Below, in pieces: positions 47,233 to 59,406 of a DNA stretch of 64,000 nucleotides. The stretch spans positions 55,372,501-55,436,500 of the forward strand of contig CM077593.1 of the NCBI GenBank assembly GCA_039654915.1, read 5' to 3'. Position 1 is the stretch's first letter, and each line of letters begins with the position of its first letter. Made by a program: the position numbers and the translations under genes. Source of the DNA: Aquilaria yunnanensis (taxonomy: Eukaryota; Streptophyta; Magnoliopsida; Malvales; Thymelaeaceae). The notes under the pieces are model-generated. The model did no database searches. It saw only the letters and a list, made by a program, of their open reading frames with translations, and had not been told where the DNA came from.

Positions 47233-48902
47233 CATATATAGCTAGGCCATAAGACCGCTCCTCAAGTAGTCCTCCTCATGGTGCATCACTACGTGCCTAG
47301 CGAGTCCTGATCACTGACCCTCTCCTAGCAAGCTGAAGCTTACTGGACGCAATCTTGTAGCCTTCCCACAGCCCTTATGCAGGGGAATTATGGTGGAACT
47401 TTGTAGACTAGGCCGCAGGGCCTCGTTGTTGTAGACTAGATGAACAAGGTTTCACCTTGTGACCTCATGGCTATGGCACGGCTAGGCCGACAAGGGTTCT
47501 AAACCTCTCACCTTAGCTAGTAATACCTTGTTGTGATCATTGCTACATCATTTCCTTTAAAAATTTCCTTCAATTTGAGTTAATATAAATCTAAAAATGG
47601 GTCATTTTATTTTTTTTTAAAACATGGAGGTGATATTACGCCCTCTTAGCTTCGCGTGGAATCTTGAATCACCTCAATCGGACACCCAAGTGAAAAGTTA
47701 TACTGAAAACAAAATTGGGTGTCAAATTTTGTCTTGGAGACGCATTGCCAACCGTGGCGACGCGTTGCCACAGTTGTCGATGTTCTGAGACAGTTTTTTT
47801 GCATTGGCAACGCGTTGTGGGAACTTGTGGGGATTGGTGACGCTTCGCCAAATCTGCAAAATGCCCAGAAAACTCCGGTTTTGCTACTATGAACTTTGGA
47901 CAGTTCCTACACATATCAAACATGCTTGGAATGCCTTCAAATTTCATATACACATAGAATATGTTGCATAGATCACAACCAACTATTACAACCCAATCTA
48001 TGATATCTTGTAACATCAATCCAATCCTCCCAATTCCTCTAGTCCACCATAATTCAACCAAAACCTTTAACTAATGCCATAGCTAAAACCACTCAAATTC
48101 TTCAAGCAAACTCAAGATAATGGCATTTAGTAAACTTAAAAACATATCTCCCTTACCTCAACTCCAAGTAACAAGCAAGAATCAATCCCCTTTTCATTCA
48201 ACCAAGCTCACCAAAGTTCTACACAAGTTCCAATAAAAAACAATGGCACCAAACATCAAAACTTCACTCTCTAACCAAAACCCAAGCGTCAAACTAACTA
48301 ACAAACACGAATTCAATCAAGAACACATTCCTTACCCTATTCAAAAATAGGGGAAGTAGGAAAATGCCCTTCCAAGCCTAAAAAACATGGTTACAAGCTT
48401 GGAAATGCTTCTTACCTAGCTTATATACTTTGAATTGCTTCTCTTGGCACCAAAAACTCTTGATTCCAAGCTTAATTTGAGAGCTAAATGGGGGTGAGAA
48501 GGCTGGAAATGGGATTATGGCAGCCATAGCCCACTTTCCCCTTCTTAAACCCTTACTTAACACACAAGCCATCAAAGTATTAAGCTTGTTACAATTAAGT
48601 CCCCCATCTTTGTAACTTAGTGATTCTTAATTAAATTCTTGTCTATTTTTCAAGTTTGAGTTAAGGTTGAAAGTTAAGTTATAAAAATTTATTTTAAAAC
48701 ACTAGGGACTCGTCCTGGCTTTTCAGGATGCAAAATTACCATTTTCCCCGTGAACTTCGTTCAGTGCTTTATTCTTCTCGGAACTTAGTGACCTTTGCTA
48801 AACTTCTCTATTCTTGCTATGTAAAGTAGAATTAAGTTTCTCAACTTAATTTAAAAAACTTTACCTTCCTCAATTGCACCTCCCACTAGAAGGGCTATAA
48901 TA
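47233..48902 (-). repeat. 5' LTR of element B, outer piece
   Basis: Resumes CATATATAGCTAGG after the array and its duplication, and runs to GGGCTATAATA. With 21940-22707 it gives 2438 bp, close to the 2412 bp of the partner LTR. The last bases are TA where CA is expected. Frames inside it are LTR translations, not genes. Confidence 0.9.
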
Positions 48903-48907
48903 GTGCA

Positions 48908-49180
48908 TGCCCTTTCCGAGGTCAGTCCAATCACTTACTGAGGGTAGTTGAGGTCAGGTCTATATCTTGACCGAAGGTGCTCTTTATGTAGGTGATTAGA
49001 TCTCAGAGAGATTGGCCCTTCGATTGTAGGGTGGTGTTCACACCGAGGATGGTGGGGGCTTCCCTTTTTCCCAAGGTTGGTCACATGCGTTCTCTGTGGG
49101 TAGTACTCACCAAGCCAACTTGGGAAATCTCTGAGGGGAATAGCCCTTTGGCTATCAGGTGTATCGAGCTTGGTGAATAC
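48908..49180 (+). pseudogene. T3: plus-strand Tat-type pol remnant (RNase H), first piece
   Basis: Plus-strand reading gives WVVLTKPTWEISEGNSPLAI then RCIELGEY, aligned with the family pattern VVLT-QPL then SGRL-KWAIELSEYDI at the end of the RT-linked RNase H of Tat-type elements. The frame continues past the solo LTR at 50602. Upstream of about 49080 no clear match was seen. Its strand is opposite to T1 and T2, so the neighbourhood is rearranged. Confidence 0.5.
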
Positions 49181-50596
49181 TGTTAGTGTTGTGCCCAAAA
49201 AGCCAGTCATGAGATGATTGTATTTTTGCACATTGAGTCATGATATTTTATTGAGGCATTAATCCAGCAATTTTGTTTGTTGTTTTGTTTCTGCGTAACA
49301 TAATAAACATAATTGTAACCCTAGAATAATGATATTCTTAAACGTCCCTAGTCTAGTATTATTGTGGAGCGGGTTGCAATAATACATAATGACTAGCATA
49401 TGTGGAGACTAATATGAGATATGTAGTCTACATATGGGTACAAGTTGGAGAACTTGTGTACTGGACCGACCCACCATGAGAACACTTCATGGATCGTTAT
49501 ATCAGTGTCATAAGTGATTCTCATAGTGATCATGGTATATGTAGTCCTTCGACCTAAGATCATCAAGGTTCCCTACATGTGAGTCACATACTTTGATACT
49601 TTCCTTTGTTGCTCGTAACTGAGTGAACTTGAAGGAGGTCATTGGGTATGTCACATATCATGCGGAGGGATTTGTATGATCAAGATGGGATTTGTCCCTC
49701 CTATGTAACGGGAGTGATATCTTTGGGCCCCTTGATAGAGTGAGACTTTGAAAATGCATGGCCATGCTCCGATGAGTTGATATATGATATCAATGTCATC
49801 AGTTTAAGTTAGTCTACTCGGTAATCAAGAAACCAAAGATTGGGCTATACGAGAGTGACACATTCCATGTCTCGTGCTTAGTCTTGATATCTTGGACAAA
49901 GGGACAATGGCATATATCGGTGATGATCATAAAGGTTTAGTCGATTCACCGACAATCTTGTCACTTGGGTAGCAATGATGTGTTGCTAGACACCGCTCAT
50001 TGCTTATGATCCTAAATGTGATTTATGATCATTGCCAACATGGCAAGAGCCTATTGGGTCGCACACGTAGAGCTATTTGGATCATTAGAGTGCATGGGCT
50101 AATTATTTGGGTTATGGTTTCACTTTAATTTCGTATTAATAATGGGCCAAGGAGTTGAGCCATTATTAAGCCCGAAATTAAATCCTAATTGGATTAGGGC
50201 TTTGAAACCCATTACGCCTGGAAGTTGAGTCTCACTATAAATACAACTTTTAAGTGAGAAATTCGCAGGTCTCCTTGCCCTAGCCTCCCAAAAGGACAGC
50301 CGCACTCTTCTCTTGCAATTCGTTGGAGGACGCAAGCTAGCACTGCGAGCGCAAGAGAAACGCATCTGCCGGGACGTGGTGGAAGCGTGGTGATCCCGAG
50401 AGGCTCGTGTGGATACCATAGAGAGCCTGAACACGTCAACTGTTCAGGTTTTGTGATTCGACTCTACAGTTGAGTGAGAGATCTCAACCGAAAATTAGGT
50501 ATGAAATTTTTGAACACCCGGTTTACCCCGTTTCACTTGGATCCTAGAGGGTTTCGGTTAAATTCCGCTGCGTTGTTTGGCTCCCGAAACCCAACA
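49181..50596 (+). mobile_element. Copia solo LTR (E family)
   Basis: 1416 bp, TGTTAGTGTTGTGCCC to CGAAACCCAACA, with a perfect 5-bp duplication AATAC (49176-49180 and 50597-50601). It is nearly identical to the LTRs of element E, but no internal sequence follows: the flanking Tat frame resumes immediately. It therefore arose by recombination between the two LTRs of a former full element. Open frames near 50120-50440 are shadows that recur in every E-family LTR. Confidence 0.93.
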
Positions 50597-50601
50597 AATA
50601 C

Positions 50602-50862
50602 AACATCATATGCGAAGCGGGAAAACCCATAAAAGGTCCGACTTTAGCAAACTTTATTCCCAAATTCCCTAAAACTGAGGATGCCACGAACGACCTCAGA
50701 ACTGCGGAAGCCAAATAGGCTTTGTATGCAGATGGCACTTTAAGAGCACTACAGGTCGAGGTGCCTAATAGAACATTAAAAGATGGCTGGAAGAAGAGGC
50801 TAACTGAGGCCAAAGGGAAACGACCTGGTAAACTCCCGAGCATACTTCGGAGTTACTAAACA
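50602..50862 (+). pseudogene. T3: plus-strand Tat-type pol remnant, second piece
   Basis: Continues the frame of 49150-49180: after the solo LTR it reads KPIKGPTLANFIPKF, comparable to the KGQALADFIAEF link of Tat-type pol, then a TAG, then ALYADGT, the start of the second RNase H. It then jumps to VPNRTLKDGWKKRLTEAKGK and LPSILRSY, which resemble the late integrase core (LP-VLW-YRTT). The integrase finger and catalytic residues are missing in between. Dead remnant. Confidence 0.55.
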
Positions 50863-51627
50863 ACCCTTTCCATAGAAATCAACCGAATGTGGTAATGTGT
50901 TTTTTGCCAAATGAGGTTGATCGAATATGGTTGCTTCTGAAAGTACCTAAGTGATATGGTACAAAGTTTTATCAAAGGAGGTTGACCAAATGTGATCAAC
51001 CCCGAAAGTATCTAAGTGTTTCTATACATAGCAAGTTTCCCAAAAACATTGCTTGAATTCTATTCTAAAACACTTAGGAAAATACTCAACTTTCCAAAAG
51101 GAAAAGGATAAGGCTTTGAACCCTTCATAGTATTTTTTGTTGAGGGTAGTACATGATTGAATTTGTTGAGCATTTTTGAACTGAAGGTTATAAGTCACCA
51201 GAAGGTGATGAATCAACTGAAAAACTTCATAGTCAAGCAATAGTTGCTGAAGATGGTGCTAATCACGGACTTAGCCAAACTTTTGAGAAAAAAAGGCAAG
51301 TCCATTAAAGGGTGCAAAGTACGACAAAAAAAACTACAAAAACTAAGCCCTATGGGTTATTTTGCCCATCTTCGGGCTCTTCAACATCTGCATCCTTAGC
51401 ATCATCTTCATCATCATCATCAGCATCTTCACCGAAAAGGAAGCTCTAGAAGGTTCAGGAACTCCATCTTTGACCACAATGAGGATGGTCCTTCAGGTGT
51501 GTCGAGAGCTCTTAGGAAGGAGATATCGAGGTCAGGAAACCATAAAGGCATTTGATGGCCAGCATGGCAGAAGCCATCTTGAAATGAGGACTTCATTGCC
51601 TCCTTTGCCTTTGTTACCCACTTTGGG
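50863..51627 (-). pseudogene. Degenerate remnant with acidic tail; possible Tat extra-ORF
   Basis: About 765 bp between the T3 fragment and the LTR of D. On the minus strand near 51600-51440 a broken frame reads PDLDISFLRALDTPEGPS, and then, after a frame change, an Asp/Glu-rich tail EDADDDDEDDAKDADVEEPEDG ends at a TAG at 51350. Acidic tails after an FPELD-like motif occur in the additional Gag-like ORF of some Tat elements, which is my tentative reading. From 50863 to 51340 I see only AT-rich sequence with no recognised content. Confidence 0.3.
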
Positions 51628-52923
51628 TGTTATGGCCCTACTAGCGGGAAGCATACTTGAGGAAGGTAGAGTGTTTTAAATTAAGTTTGGAACCTTAATT
51701 CAAGTTTACATATCAAGAATAGGAAAGTTTATTAAACATCATTCAGTTCCGGGGAAGTTAAGGCACTAAATGAGGTTCAAGGGCAAAATGATAATTTTGC
51801 ATCCTGAATAACCATTCTTGGTCCCGAGTGGTGAAAATGAAGTTTTATAACTTAACTTTCAACCTTAACCCAAACTTGAAAAAATAAACAAGAATTATTC
51901 AAGAATAACTAAGTTACCAAAAGATGGGGGCTTAAGTGTATTAAGTCTAATACTTTTGTGGCTTTTGTGTTAAGCAAGGGTTATAAGAAGGGAAAGTGAG
52001 GGATGGCTACCAAAATTTCGAGTTCATCCTTCCCATCCTCATTTTGCCTTCCAATTGACCTTGAAATCCAAGTTTCTTGGTGCAAAAAGAAGCCATCAAA
52101 GGTATATAGGCCATTGGTAGCCCATTTCAAGTGTTAAACCATGGTTTTCGAGCTTGGAGGCATGTGTTCTCCCATCCCCTATTTTTAGTACGAGGTAACC
52201 AATGTGTTATTGATTGAATTCATGTTTATTGGTTGGTTAGGAGATTGGGTTTTGGTTAGGAAACAAGAAATTGATGCTTGGTGCCTATGTTTTGCTTGGA
52301 ACTTAGGTGGTGCTTTGGTGAGCTTAGTGGATTGGAAAACAGTTTGATTCTTTCATGTTACTTGGAGTTGAGGTAAAGGAGTTATGTTTTGAAGTTCAAT
52401 TAATGCTATTGGTATGAGTTTGCTTGAAGAAATTGAGTGATTCTAGCAATAGCATTACTTAGAGGAGATGGTTGAGTTGTTGTGGACTATAAGGTTTGTG
52501 GGGATTGGAATGATGTTATAAGGCATCATAGATTGGTTTGTGATAGTTGGTTGTGATCTATGCAGCGTGTTTTACGTGTATGTGAAGCTTGGAGGTATTC
52601 CAAGCGTGTTTGATATGTTTGGGAGGTGTCCAAAGTTCATAGTAGCAAAATGCATGAGAATTCCATAGAAACATAGATTGGCGACACGTTGTCAATTTCG
52701 TGCTCCAGTCCATAACGCATCACCAATCCTACTAAGAGTTGGTAGAAAGTCCTCTAAGGCCTAGGAGTTTTCTTGTGTTTTGTAAGGTTTTATGGTTACT
52801 TGTGCCATAAGTAAGAAAAATAGTTTACAAGAGATCACAACTAGGCATCACTAGCTTGGGTGAAAAGTTTAGAACCCTTGGTGACCTAGCTGTGCCGGTA
52901 GCCACGAGGTTGCAAGGTGAAAT
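51628..52923 (+). repeat. 5' LTR of element D, first piece
   Basis: Starts TGTTATGGCCCTACTAG on the plus strand, matching the coding-strand start of the B and array LTRs (TGTTACGGCCCTTCTAG). Similarity continues through the leader of the LTR, including ATTGGCGACACGTTG at 52677, a decayed version of the palindrome motif. Interrupted by Copia E after GAAAT. Confidence 0.8.
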
Positions 52924-54340
52924 TGTTAGTGTTGTGCCCAAAAAAGCCAATCATGAGATGATTGTATTTTTGCACATTGAGTCATGATATTTTATTGAGG
53001 CATTAATCCAGCAATTTTGTTTGTTGTTTTGTTTCTGCGTAACGTAATAAACATAATTGTAACCCTAGAATAATGATATTCTTAAACGTCCCTAGTCTAG
53101 TATTATTGTGGAGCGGGTTACAATAATACATAACGACTAGCATATGTGGAGACTAATATGAGATATGTAGTCTACATATGGGTACAAGTTGGAGAACTTG
53201 TGTACTGGACCGACCCACCATGAGAACACTTCATGGAACGTTATATGAGTGTCATAAGTGATTCTCATAGTGATCATGGTATATGTAGTCCTTCGACCTA
53301 AGATCAGCAAGGTTCCCTACATGTGAGTCACATACTTTGATACTTTCCTTTGTTGCTCGTAACTGAGTGAACTTGAAGGAGGTCATTGGGTATGTCACAT
53401 ATCATGTGGAGGGATTTGTATGATCAAGATGGGATTTGTCCCTCCTATGTAACGGGAGTGATATCTTTGGGCCCCTTGATAGAGTGAGGCTCAGAAAATG
53501 CATGGCCATGCTCCGATGAGTTGATAGATGATATCAATGTCGTCAGTTTAAGTTGGTCTACTCGGTAATCAAGAAACCAAAGATTGGGCTATACGAGACT
53601 GACACATTCCATGTCTCGTGCTTAGTCTTGATATCTTGGACAAAGGGACAATGGCATATATCGGTGATGATCATAAAGGTTTAGTCGATTCACCGACAAT
53701 CTTGTCACTTGGGTAGCAATGATGTGTTGCTAAACACCGCTCATTGCTTATGATCATAAATGTGATTTATGATCATTGCCAACATGGCAAGAGCTTATTG
53801 GGTCGCACACATAGAGCTCTTTGGATCATTAGAGTGCATGGGCTAATTATTTGGGTTATGGTTTCACTTTAATTTCGTATTAATAAAGGGCCAATGAGTT
53901 GAGCCATTATTAAGCCCGAAATTAAATCCTAATTGGATTATGGCTTTGAAACCCATTAGGCCTGGAAGTTGAGTCTCACTATAAATACAACTTTTAAGTG
54001 AGAAATTCGCAGGTCTCCTTGCCCTAGCCTCCCAAAAGGACAGCCGCACTCTTCTCTTGCAATTCGTTGGAGGACGCAAGCTAGCACTACGAGCGCAAGA
54101 GAAACGCATCTACCGGGACACGGTGGAAGCGTGGTGATCCCGAGAGGCTCGTGTGGATACCATAGAGAGCCTGAACATGTCAACTGTTCAGGTTTTGTGA
54201 TTCGACTCTACAGTTGAGTGAGAGATCTCAACCAAAAATTAGGTATGAAATTTTTGAACACCCGGTTTCCCCCGTTTCACTTGGATCCTAGAGGGTTTCG
54301 GTTAAATTCTGCTACGCTGTTTGGCTCCCGAAACCAAACA
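52924..54340 (+). repeat. 5' LTR of element E
   Basis: 1417 bp, TGTTAGTGTTGTGCCC to GAAACCAAACA, followed by the primer site. Differs from the 3' LTR at about 2 percent of positions by eye. Confidence 0.93.
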
Positions 54341-54341
54341 G

Positions 54342-54353
54342 TGGTATCAGAGC
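54342..54353 (+). other. Primer binding site (tRNA-iMet) of element E
   Basis: TGGTATCAGAGC, 1 bp inside the 5' LTR. Confidence 0.92.
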
Positions 54354-55435
54354 TACTGGTGAAACCTTAAATCGGGATTGAGTGTTGAATCGCATGATGC
54401 TATGTGTTCGATTGGTTTTCGGCCATGATTAATTAGATTGATTCATGATGCATGAAACTGGAATTCGTAATGAACATGGTATGCTGATTGGTGTTTGAAG
54501 CATGGTGCATGGTTATAGCCCTTGATTGGTTGTACTTGTAAATATGGCCTGCGAGTCGTGCCTTTTCTTATCACTCTCATTGTACATTCTCTTCTCACCT
54601 TACTCCCCTCGAATGTAACTCGAGGTTTCTATTATTGATGTAATGGTGCATTATGGGATCATCCAAGGTGGTATGTCGAAGGAGGTGACAACAAAAGGGC
54701 AACCAAGAAAAGAAGAGAAGGGGCTTGTGAAGACTCTTTTCTTTTCTTAGGCTTTTATGATATTCTCATTGGCTTGAGAATATCGCATAGTTTGGGCTAT
54801 AACCATGTCACATTTATTTCTTTTAAGCATGAGATGCATGTTTTATATTTTTATGTGATGCATGTATAAAACAACCTGAGATAACAAATTGGTGAGATCA
54901 AAAGATAAAATCCCTCAAACAAATATTAAGTCATTAAATGTGATGCCTTCCAAATGTTGGCACTCATCAAGACTTTGATCAACATTAGGTGGGTTTGCCA
55001 AAGTAAAGCACCTATGTTCATCTTAGTAAGGCGCGATGGGATAATAGTGATATCCAAACTGCTAACTTTGGGTTTGACTTAACTAAGTCATCCTAATAGG
55101 ATTAGGGACTTAGAGGCATAGAGTTGGGCTTAAGTTCATGAGATGAGCTTGGACAAGTGTTGTTCACCCAACTATCCAAGAGTTGCATAAGATACAATTG
55201 GCAAGGAGTTGCCTACCTAAATAGCTGTAACTTGAGAGAAAGGCCAAAGCTGACTCAGGTTGTGGTCAAATATGGATCTTGGCCCACTAGAATACCTTAG
55301 CGCCGAGGTGTTCCGAAATAATATCGAGGGTTATTATTTTGAGGAAAATAGTGGGAGTATCATTTAATAAAAGTCCTTATTAAATGAATTAAAATACATG
55401 ACTCTTACACCGCATATTTACTGTTGTAGATAACC
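54354..55435 (+). other. Leader of element E
   Basis: About 1.08 kb between primer site and gag ATG. No open frame of note and no recognised motif. Long leaders are normal in this class. Confidence 0.7.
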
Positions 55436-58400
55436 ATGGCACAAAACACATCGACACTTTCATTGCGATCGATCCTTGAGAAGGAAAAACTGAATGGGAC
55501 CAACTTTCTCAAATGGTACCGAAACTTGAGGATAGTCCTCAAACAAGAGAGAAAAGCTTATGTCCTAGAGCAGCCCATTCCGAATGAGCCTGCTGCCACT
55601 GCTCCAAGAGCTGAAAGGGATGCTCACAAGAGCCATTCTGATGATGCTTTGGATGTTGCATGCCTCATGCTTATTACCATGGAATCTGAGCTTCAGAAGC
55701 AACATGAGAACATGGGGCTGTTCGATATGATCGAACATCTCAAAATGCTTTTCCCAGAGCAAGCTATGCATGAGAGGTTTGAGACCTCTAAGGCATTGTT
55801 TTAGTGCAAGATGTCTGAAGGAACTCCCGTGGGTCCTCATGTGCTCAAGATGATTGGGTACATTGAGAATCTTGAGAATTTGGGATTTGCTCTTCAGAAA
55901 GAGTTGGCTATTGATGTAGTCTTGCAATCGTTGCCTGAAAGCTACAGTCAGTTCGTCATGAACTATAACATGAACGACCTTGACAAGTCCCTCCCTGAAT
56001 TGCTCAACATGTTGAGAACTGCTGAGCAAAACCTTAAGAAGGCTAAGCCCATTTTCATGGTTGAAAAGGGCAAGGGAAAAGGAAAAGCCAACAAGAAGAA
56101 GGATAAAGCTAATGGAAAGTCCAATGCTAGTTCTTCTTCAGCTGGACTGAAACCAAAGGGTGGTGTGGCAAAGGAAGGGGAGTGCTTCCATTATAAGCAA
56201 CCTGGACACTGGAAGCGCAACTGCAAGCTTTATCTTGAAGAACTTGCTAAGGAAAAAAGAAGTAAGCTTCCATTTCAGGTATTCTTGTTATAGAGGCTAA
56301 CTTTTCTACTTCCTCATCTTGGGTATTGGATACTGGATGTGGATCCCACATTTGTGCAAATGTGCAGGATCTAAGTAGAAGTAGAAGATTGGCCCGAGGT
56401 GAAGTGGACCTATGTGTTGGAAATGGAGTAAGGGTTGCTGCCTTAGCCGTAGGGACTTATGTTCTCACTTTACCTAGTGGATTAGTTTTAGAATTAGACA
56501 ACTACTACTTTCTGCCTACTATTAGTAGAAATTTGATTTCTATTTCTTGTTTGGACAAGAAAGGTTTTTCATTTATAATAAAGGACAAGTGTTGTTCTAT
56601 TTATTTGAATGAAATCTTTTATTGTAGTGCTCAACTTAGCAATGGGTTGTATGTTCTAGACCTTGAAGATCCAATCTATAATGTGAATACCAAGAAGGTC
56701 AGATTAAATGATTCAAACTCAACCTATCTCTGGCACTGTCGCTTGGGCCATATAAATGAGACCCGCATATCCAAGCTCCATAAGGATGGACTCTTGGACT
56801 CATTTGATTTTGAATCATATGAGACATGTGAGTCATGTTTGTTGGGCAAGATGACCAAAGCCCCATTCACAGGGCAAAGTGAAAGGGCTAATGACTTATT
56901 AGGACTCATACATAGTGATGTATGTGGCCCTATGTCTACACAAGCTGGAGGAGGTTTCCAATACTTCATTACTTTCACTGATGACTTCAGCAGATATGGC
57001 TATGTGTATCTTATGAGACACAAGTCAGAATCCTTTGAAAAGTTCAAAGAATTCAAGAACGAAGTAGAGAATCAACTCGGGAAGAGTATCAAAGTGCTTC
57101 GATCAGATCGAGGTGGAGAGTACTTGCATCAAGAATTCCTTGACTATCTGAAGGAGTGTGGTATAATATCACAACTCACTCCACCAGGTACACCTCAATG
57201 GAATGGTGTTTCTGAAAGGAAAAATCGAACTCTGTTAGACATGGTTCGCTCCATGATGAGTCAAGCTGACCTTCCAAACTCCTTTTGGGGACATGCTCTA
57301 GAGACGGCCGCTTTTACACTAAACCAAGCTCCATCTAAATCGGTTCAAAAGACACCATATGAGATATGGAGTGGGAGGCGTCCCAATTTGTCTTTTATGA
57401 AGATTTGGGGCTGTGACGCTTATGTAAAACGTCAATCCTCTGACAAACTAGGGCCCAAATCTCAAAAATGTGTTTTTGTTGGGTATCCCAAAGAAACAAA
57501 GGGTTACTATTTCTACAATCCCTCTGAGCAAAAAGTGTTTGTTGCTCAAACTGGTGTCTTTTTGGAGAAAAAGTTTATCTCTAAAGGAACTAGTGGGAGG
57601 AAAGTAGAACTTGAAGAAATTCAAGAACAACAAGGAGACATCGAACCTGAAATGGAACCTGAACAGACACCACAAGATGTTGTGGTTCAAGAGTCTGTTC
57701 CTGTAGCACAAAGCCCACGTAGGACTAGTAGGATTCGGCGTGAGCCCGAGAGATATGGATTTCTCGTGACTCACAGCGGTGATGTGATGCTCATGGATCA
57801 AGATGAGCCTACAACCTACCAACAAGCTATGTCGGGGCCTGACTCTGAGAAGTGGCTAGTGACCATGAAATCCGAGATGGAATCAATGTATGAAAACTAA
57901 GTATGGGCTTTGGTTGACCCACCTGAAGGGGTAAAACCCATAGGGTGCAAATGGGTTTTCAAGAAGAAAACTGACATGGATGGTAATGTGATTACCTTTG
58001 AGGGACGATTGGTCGCAAAAGGTTTCAAGCAAATTCATGGTATTGACTATGATGAAACTTTTTCACCAGTTGCTATGCTTAAATCCATCCAAATTTTGTT
58101 TGCTATTGCTGCACACTATGATTATGAGATATGGCAAATGGATGTCAAAACTGCATTCCTAAATGGAAAGCTACTTGAGGATGTGTACATGACACAACCT
58201 GAGGGTTTTGTCACTCCTGGGAATGCCAATAAAGTGTGCAAATTGCAAAGGTCCATTTATGGACTGAAGGAAGCTTCTCGAAGTTGGAATCTTCATTTTG
58301 ATGATGCAATCAAAGAGTTTGGTTTTATCAAAAATGAAGATGAACCTTGTGTCTACAAGAAGGTTAGTGGGAGCGCTATTGTCTTCTTGGTGTTGTATGT

Positions 58401-59406
58401 AGATGACATACTACTCATCGGGAATGACATTCCTGAGCTACAGTCTGTGAAGACTTGGCTAGGGAAATGTTTCTCTATGAAGTACTTGGGTGAAGTAGCC
58501 TATGTGTTAGGCATTAGGATCTATGGAGATAGATCTAGAAAGCTTCTTGGCCTAAGTCAAAGTACATATATTGACAAGGTGCTAAAGAGGTTTAGCATGC
58601 AAGATTCCAAGAAAGGATTCTTGCCCATGTCACATGGTATCACTCTTTCTAGGTCTCAGTGTCCGAGTACAACCGAGGAGAGAAAGCGCATGAGTAAGAT
58701 TCCATATGCCTCAGCAATTGGATCTATCATGTATGCCATGATATGTACTCGTCCCGATGTCTCATATGCTTTGAGCATGACGAGTAGGTACCAATCGAAC
58801 CACGGTGAAAGTCACTGGACAGCTGTTAAGAACATCCTTAAGTACTTACAAACGACTAAGGATGCGTTCTTGGTCTTTGGAGGTGAAGATGAGCTCGTTG
58901 TAAGGGGTTACACCGATGCAAGCTTCCAATCCGATAAGGATGATTTTAGATCGCAATCTGGTTATGTGTTTTGTATTGGTGGTGGTGCTGTGAGCTGGAA
59001 GAGTTCAAAGCAAGAGACAGTAGCTGACTCTACAACAGAATCTGAGTACATTGCCGCCTCTGATGTTGCGAAGGAGGCAGTTTGGATCAAGAAGTTCATC
59101 ACTGAACTTGGAGTGGTTCCAAGCATTGTCGACCCGATAAAGCTCTATTGTGACAACAATGGAGCAATCGCACAGGCTAAGGAACCTTGATCTCACCAGC
59201 GATCCAAACACATACTCCGACGCTATCATCTCATCAGGGAGATCATCGAGAGGGGTGATGTAAGGATATGTAGGACTTCGACAGACAGCAACATTGCTGA
59301 TCCACTGACAAAGCCCCTAACGCAGCAGAAGCATGATAGCCATTCTAGGTCCATCGGTATTAGATACATGGATGATTGGCTTTTAGTGCAAGTGGGAGAT
59401 TGTTAG
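55436..59406 (+). pseudogene. gag-pol: Element E gag-pol polyprotein, with three stops and a frameshift
   Basis: Starts MAQNTSTLSL. The Gag part has the NGTNFLKWYRNLR opening typical of Copia Gag and a knuckle ECFHYKQPGHWKRNC in which the second Cys is Tyr-Lys shifted (C-F-H-Y-K replaces C-F-x-C). Breaks: TAG at 55802-55804, a frame change at about 56250-56287, TAA at 57898-57900 and TGA at 59188-59190. After the frame change the remaining domains share one frame: protease DTG (Asp 56329), integrase HHCC finger from about 56732, catalytic Asp 56917, Asp 57106 and Glu 57214 (35 residues between the last two), RT with YVDD (58396-58407), and RNase H with TDAS, STTESEY and CDNNGA. The end runs 6 bp into the 3' LTR. 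All three stops fit single C-to-T changes of Gln or Arg codons. Not functional as it stands. Confidence 0.92.
59390..59399 (+). other. Polypurine tract of element E
   Basis: AAGTGGGAGA, the usual Copia form, next to the 3' LTR. Confidence 0.85.

Larger units (their letters stand above)
14721..48902 (-). mobile_element. Element B: old Tekay-type Gypsy element carrying the nested array
   Basis: Minus-strand Ty3/Gypsy chromovirus. LTR at 14721-17132, decayed gag-pol at 17133-21939, and a second LTR in two pieces, 21940-22707 and 47233-48902. Perfect 5-bp duplication GTGCA (14716-14720 and 48903-48907). Without the nested array it is about 9.7 kb. The LTRs differ at roughly one base in ten over the first 150 bp compared by eye, so B is much older than the array inside it. 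Same broad family as the array units: similar LTR ends, primer site, coding order and chromodomain. Confidence 0.9.

Noticed and set aside
50120..50439. Minus-strand frames of 104 and 75 residues as genes
   Set aside because: The same frames recur in all E-family LTRs (53864-54183 and 60341-60660); they are LTR sequence.
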